The translations under genes were made by a program, and so were the position numbers. Shown piece by piece: positions 6,901 to 7,249 of a stretch of 7,249 nt of DNA. Source of the stretch: Methylomonas sp. (lineage in GTDB: Bacteria > Pseudomonadota > Gammaproteobacteria > Methylococcales > Methylomonadaceae). The stretch covers positions 1 to 7,249 of the forward strand of contig JAQTYP010000172.1 of the NCBI GenBank assembly GCA_028688235.1, in the 5' to 3' direction. Each line of letters opens with the position of its first letter. Positions within the stretch are counted from its first letter, which is position 1. Under the pieces are notes generated by a model. The model saw only the letters and a list, made by a program, of their open reading frames with translations. It made no database searches and was not told the DNA's origin.

Positions 6901-7249
6901 AGGCAAGCCGATCAATATCGATGAGCTATTGGAGCAAATGGAGTTGCTGGCTCCCAAGGAAGTCGGGCAAGCAAGGCAGGGCGTGGACGCGACGGTCAAA
7001 GCTAGGCAGCATATCGATTTTAGTCCATTGGTATCGGTCGCGGATGTCACTAAAGGCCTAAAAACCTGGCGTGATGCCTTGGTGTATGCCCATGCGTTGA
7101 TGGACTTTGCCCTAGCCCACGGCAAGGATGCGGAACGAATGGCGAGGATGTTTGCTGAAGATCCTTGTGATCTTGCCGAAATGGAACGTATTGCGCATGC
7201 TCTTAAAGGCGCGGCGGGTAACTTGGCGTTGAGTCCTGTTGCGGAATTG
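3947..7249 (+). CDS. Membrane-bound hybrid sensor histidine kinase (Cache-like, HAMP, PAS, PAS, HisKA, HATPase, REC, HPt; 3' end off the right edge)
   Basis: Inner-membrane sensor kinase; 1101 codons are present without a stop. In order: TM helix at about 6-25; periplasmic sensor region at about 26-264, Cache-like by general look, with four cysteines (C74, C84, C213, C245); TM helix 266-285; HAMP at about 286-339; coiled-coil linker; PAS 1 with PAC at about 356-475 (GIWDWN near its start); PAS 2 at about 496-615, resembling the FixL heme PAS; an Ala/Lys-rich signalling helix; HisKA with phospho-acceptor H642 in SHEIRTPM; HATPase with N-box N760, G1 box DTGIGM (D789) and G2 box GGTGLG (818-823); receiver at about 885-1000 with E889/D890, phospho-acceptor D933, T965 and K987; and the start of an HPt with H1084 in AHALKGAAGN. 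All catalytic residues of the phosphorelay that lie in the window are intact. The output would be a phosphotransfer from the HPt to a separate response regulator, which is not in the window. The signal is unknown; oxygen or redox is suggested only by PAS 2. I do not recognise a named gene. Confidence 0.93.
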   Translation, partial: MLQKRLIILLSLLLLLPTLAIGWMAYRFSFESIRNDRIRLVGQIADIRHAELERLLVQANRRVNSLLNDVSKHCWGPTGFRQDCAGDTLKPFFDNEGGAGAVFVNRSGSERFDFGMAEEIPAMPDFSSKQLAWVSTSSGQTPIYTVVADRPDSPFRLQVFYSLSQLQPIFPPTQELATAADIFLTDSKGAFVSGAKRAEGLERSDLAEPMQLCLSGQDGALLNDDHRGTAVIQGFRYVPEIGGGCIMAYIDQAEAFSSMRYLEKRILLITLLFIALTAMISRVLAGRIVKPIIRLTEMARRISSGDHSVRADVTGLGEISELALSFNQMTDALAYAQHDLEAKIEERTQALRTSQERYILAERAVDDGIWDWNILTHDYYLSPRWNKILGYGDGELPNVESIFFELIHPDDKARASAVFRRHLENKERYRAEIRLRHKDGSYRWVLDRGEALRDENGKPVRMIGSITDITERKAAEAELIRYRDHLEEMVALATAEVQAIVKTAVNGVISIDETGAIRVFNPAAEKLFGWKAEDIVGKNVSILMPEPYASEHDAFIRRFLQTHQAKILGIERETVAKRQDGSVFPVSLAVGHGLLSEGRHIFVAFIADITQQKRAEQELRLAKEAAEAAAKAKANFLANMSHEIRTPMNTVIGFAEVALQKDDLPADTREHIRTILASGRHLLNVINDILDFSKIEAGKVELESVCFNLPFAVRETLQAIGLRASEKGLKIELSIAPELPQFYSGDPNRLRQVILNLVGNAVKFTESGTISVAIEKAEGDEMLHFAISDTGIGMTQEQTEKIFDSFSQADSTTSRRFGGTGLGTTISKQIVEMMGGRIWVESELGLGSTFHFTVRLPKTSRQEDCLYQDQVQAIRHYVSPRCFNVLLAEDIAANAALARLRLEQQGHTVTWVKNGLEAVEAFKQGGFDLILMDLQMPVLDGIDATKQIRQLEQDGDGRIPILALTASVLKHEKDQCTDAGMDAIIGKPINIDELLEQMELLAPKEVGQARQGVDATVKARQHIDFSPLVSVADVTKGLKTWRDALVYAHALMDFALAHGKDAERMARMFAEDPCDLAEMERIAHALKGAAGNLALSPVAEL
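5432..5791 (+). other. PAS domain with FixL-like heme-binding signature (inside the hybrid kinase)
   Basis: Residues about 496-615 of the kinase. The stretch from NVSILMPEP to VFPVSLAVG aligns without gaps, from memory, with the Bradyrhizobium FixL heme PAS. H552 falls on the proximal heme ligand His200, R558 on Arg206 and R572 on the oxygen-contacting Arg220. The distal hydrophobic residues Ile215, Leu236 and Ile238 become I567, L588 and V590. FixL His214 is replaced by K566. Many PAS domains of this subfamily share the motif and not all are proven to bind heme, so heme binding is an inference. Confidence 0.6.

Noticed and set aside
1..7249. Mobile elements, CRISPR arrays, tRNA or rRNA genes
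   Set aside because: I looked on both strands and saw no terminal inverted repeats with a transposase, no spaced direct repeats, and no recognisable structural RNA gene.

Overview
The window looks like ordinary chromosomal DNA of a gammaproteobacterium. The Gram-negative lipopolysaccharide transport gene lptD lies next to the peptidoglycan-recycling pair amgK-murU, an arrangement I recall from Pseudomonas. The protein character and base composition by eye would also fit a methanotroph-type gammaproteobacterium (Methylococcales, for example Methylomonas). That narrower placement is an impression, not something proven here. I see no mobile element, tRNA, rRNA or CRISPR array.

Layout: (1) 1-2069, minus strand, is the first 689 codons of lptD; its 3' end lies beyond the left edge. 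(2) 2070-2161 is a short divergent intergenic region. It holds a good sigma70-like promoter for lptD and a weaker candidate for amgK, whose -10 boxes form the two arms of a perfect inverted repeat. (3) 2162-3834, plus strand, holds amgK and murU, overlapping by four bases in an ATGA junction and so very probably one translationally coupled operon. (4) 3835-3946 is an intergenic region with an extended -10 promoter, an imperfect dyad lying across that -10 box, and a strong Shine-Dalgarno sequence. (5) 3947-7249, plus strand, is 1101 codons of a large membrane-bound hybrid histidine kinase, cut off by the right edge inside its HPt domain.

How the genes relate: LptD inserts LPS into the outer membrane. 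AmgK and MurU turn recycled MurNAc into UDP-MurNAc, bypassing early de novo steps of peptidoglycan synthesis. The left and centre are therefore an envelope-building neighbourhood. The kinase has its own promoter and no response-regulator gene is visible beside it, so its link to the envelope genes is unknown. It appears to carry a periplasmic sensor, HAMP, two PAS domains, HisKA, HATPase, a receiver and an HPt, giving a four-step phosphorelay within one chain up to the HPt. The most interesting point is that its second PAS domain carries the residues that bind heme and oxygen in rhizobial FixL, so it may be an oxygen or redox sensor.
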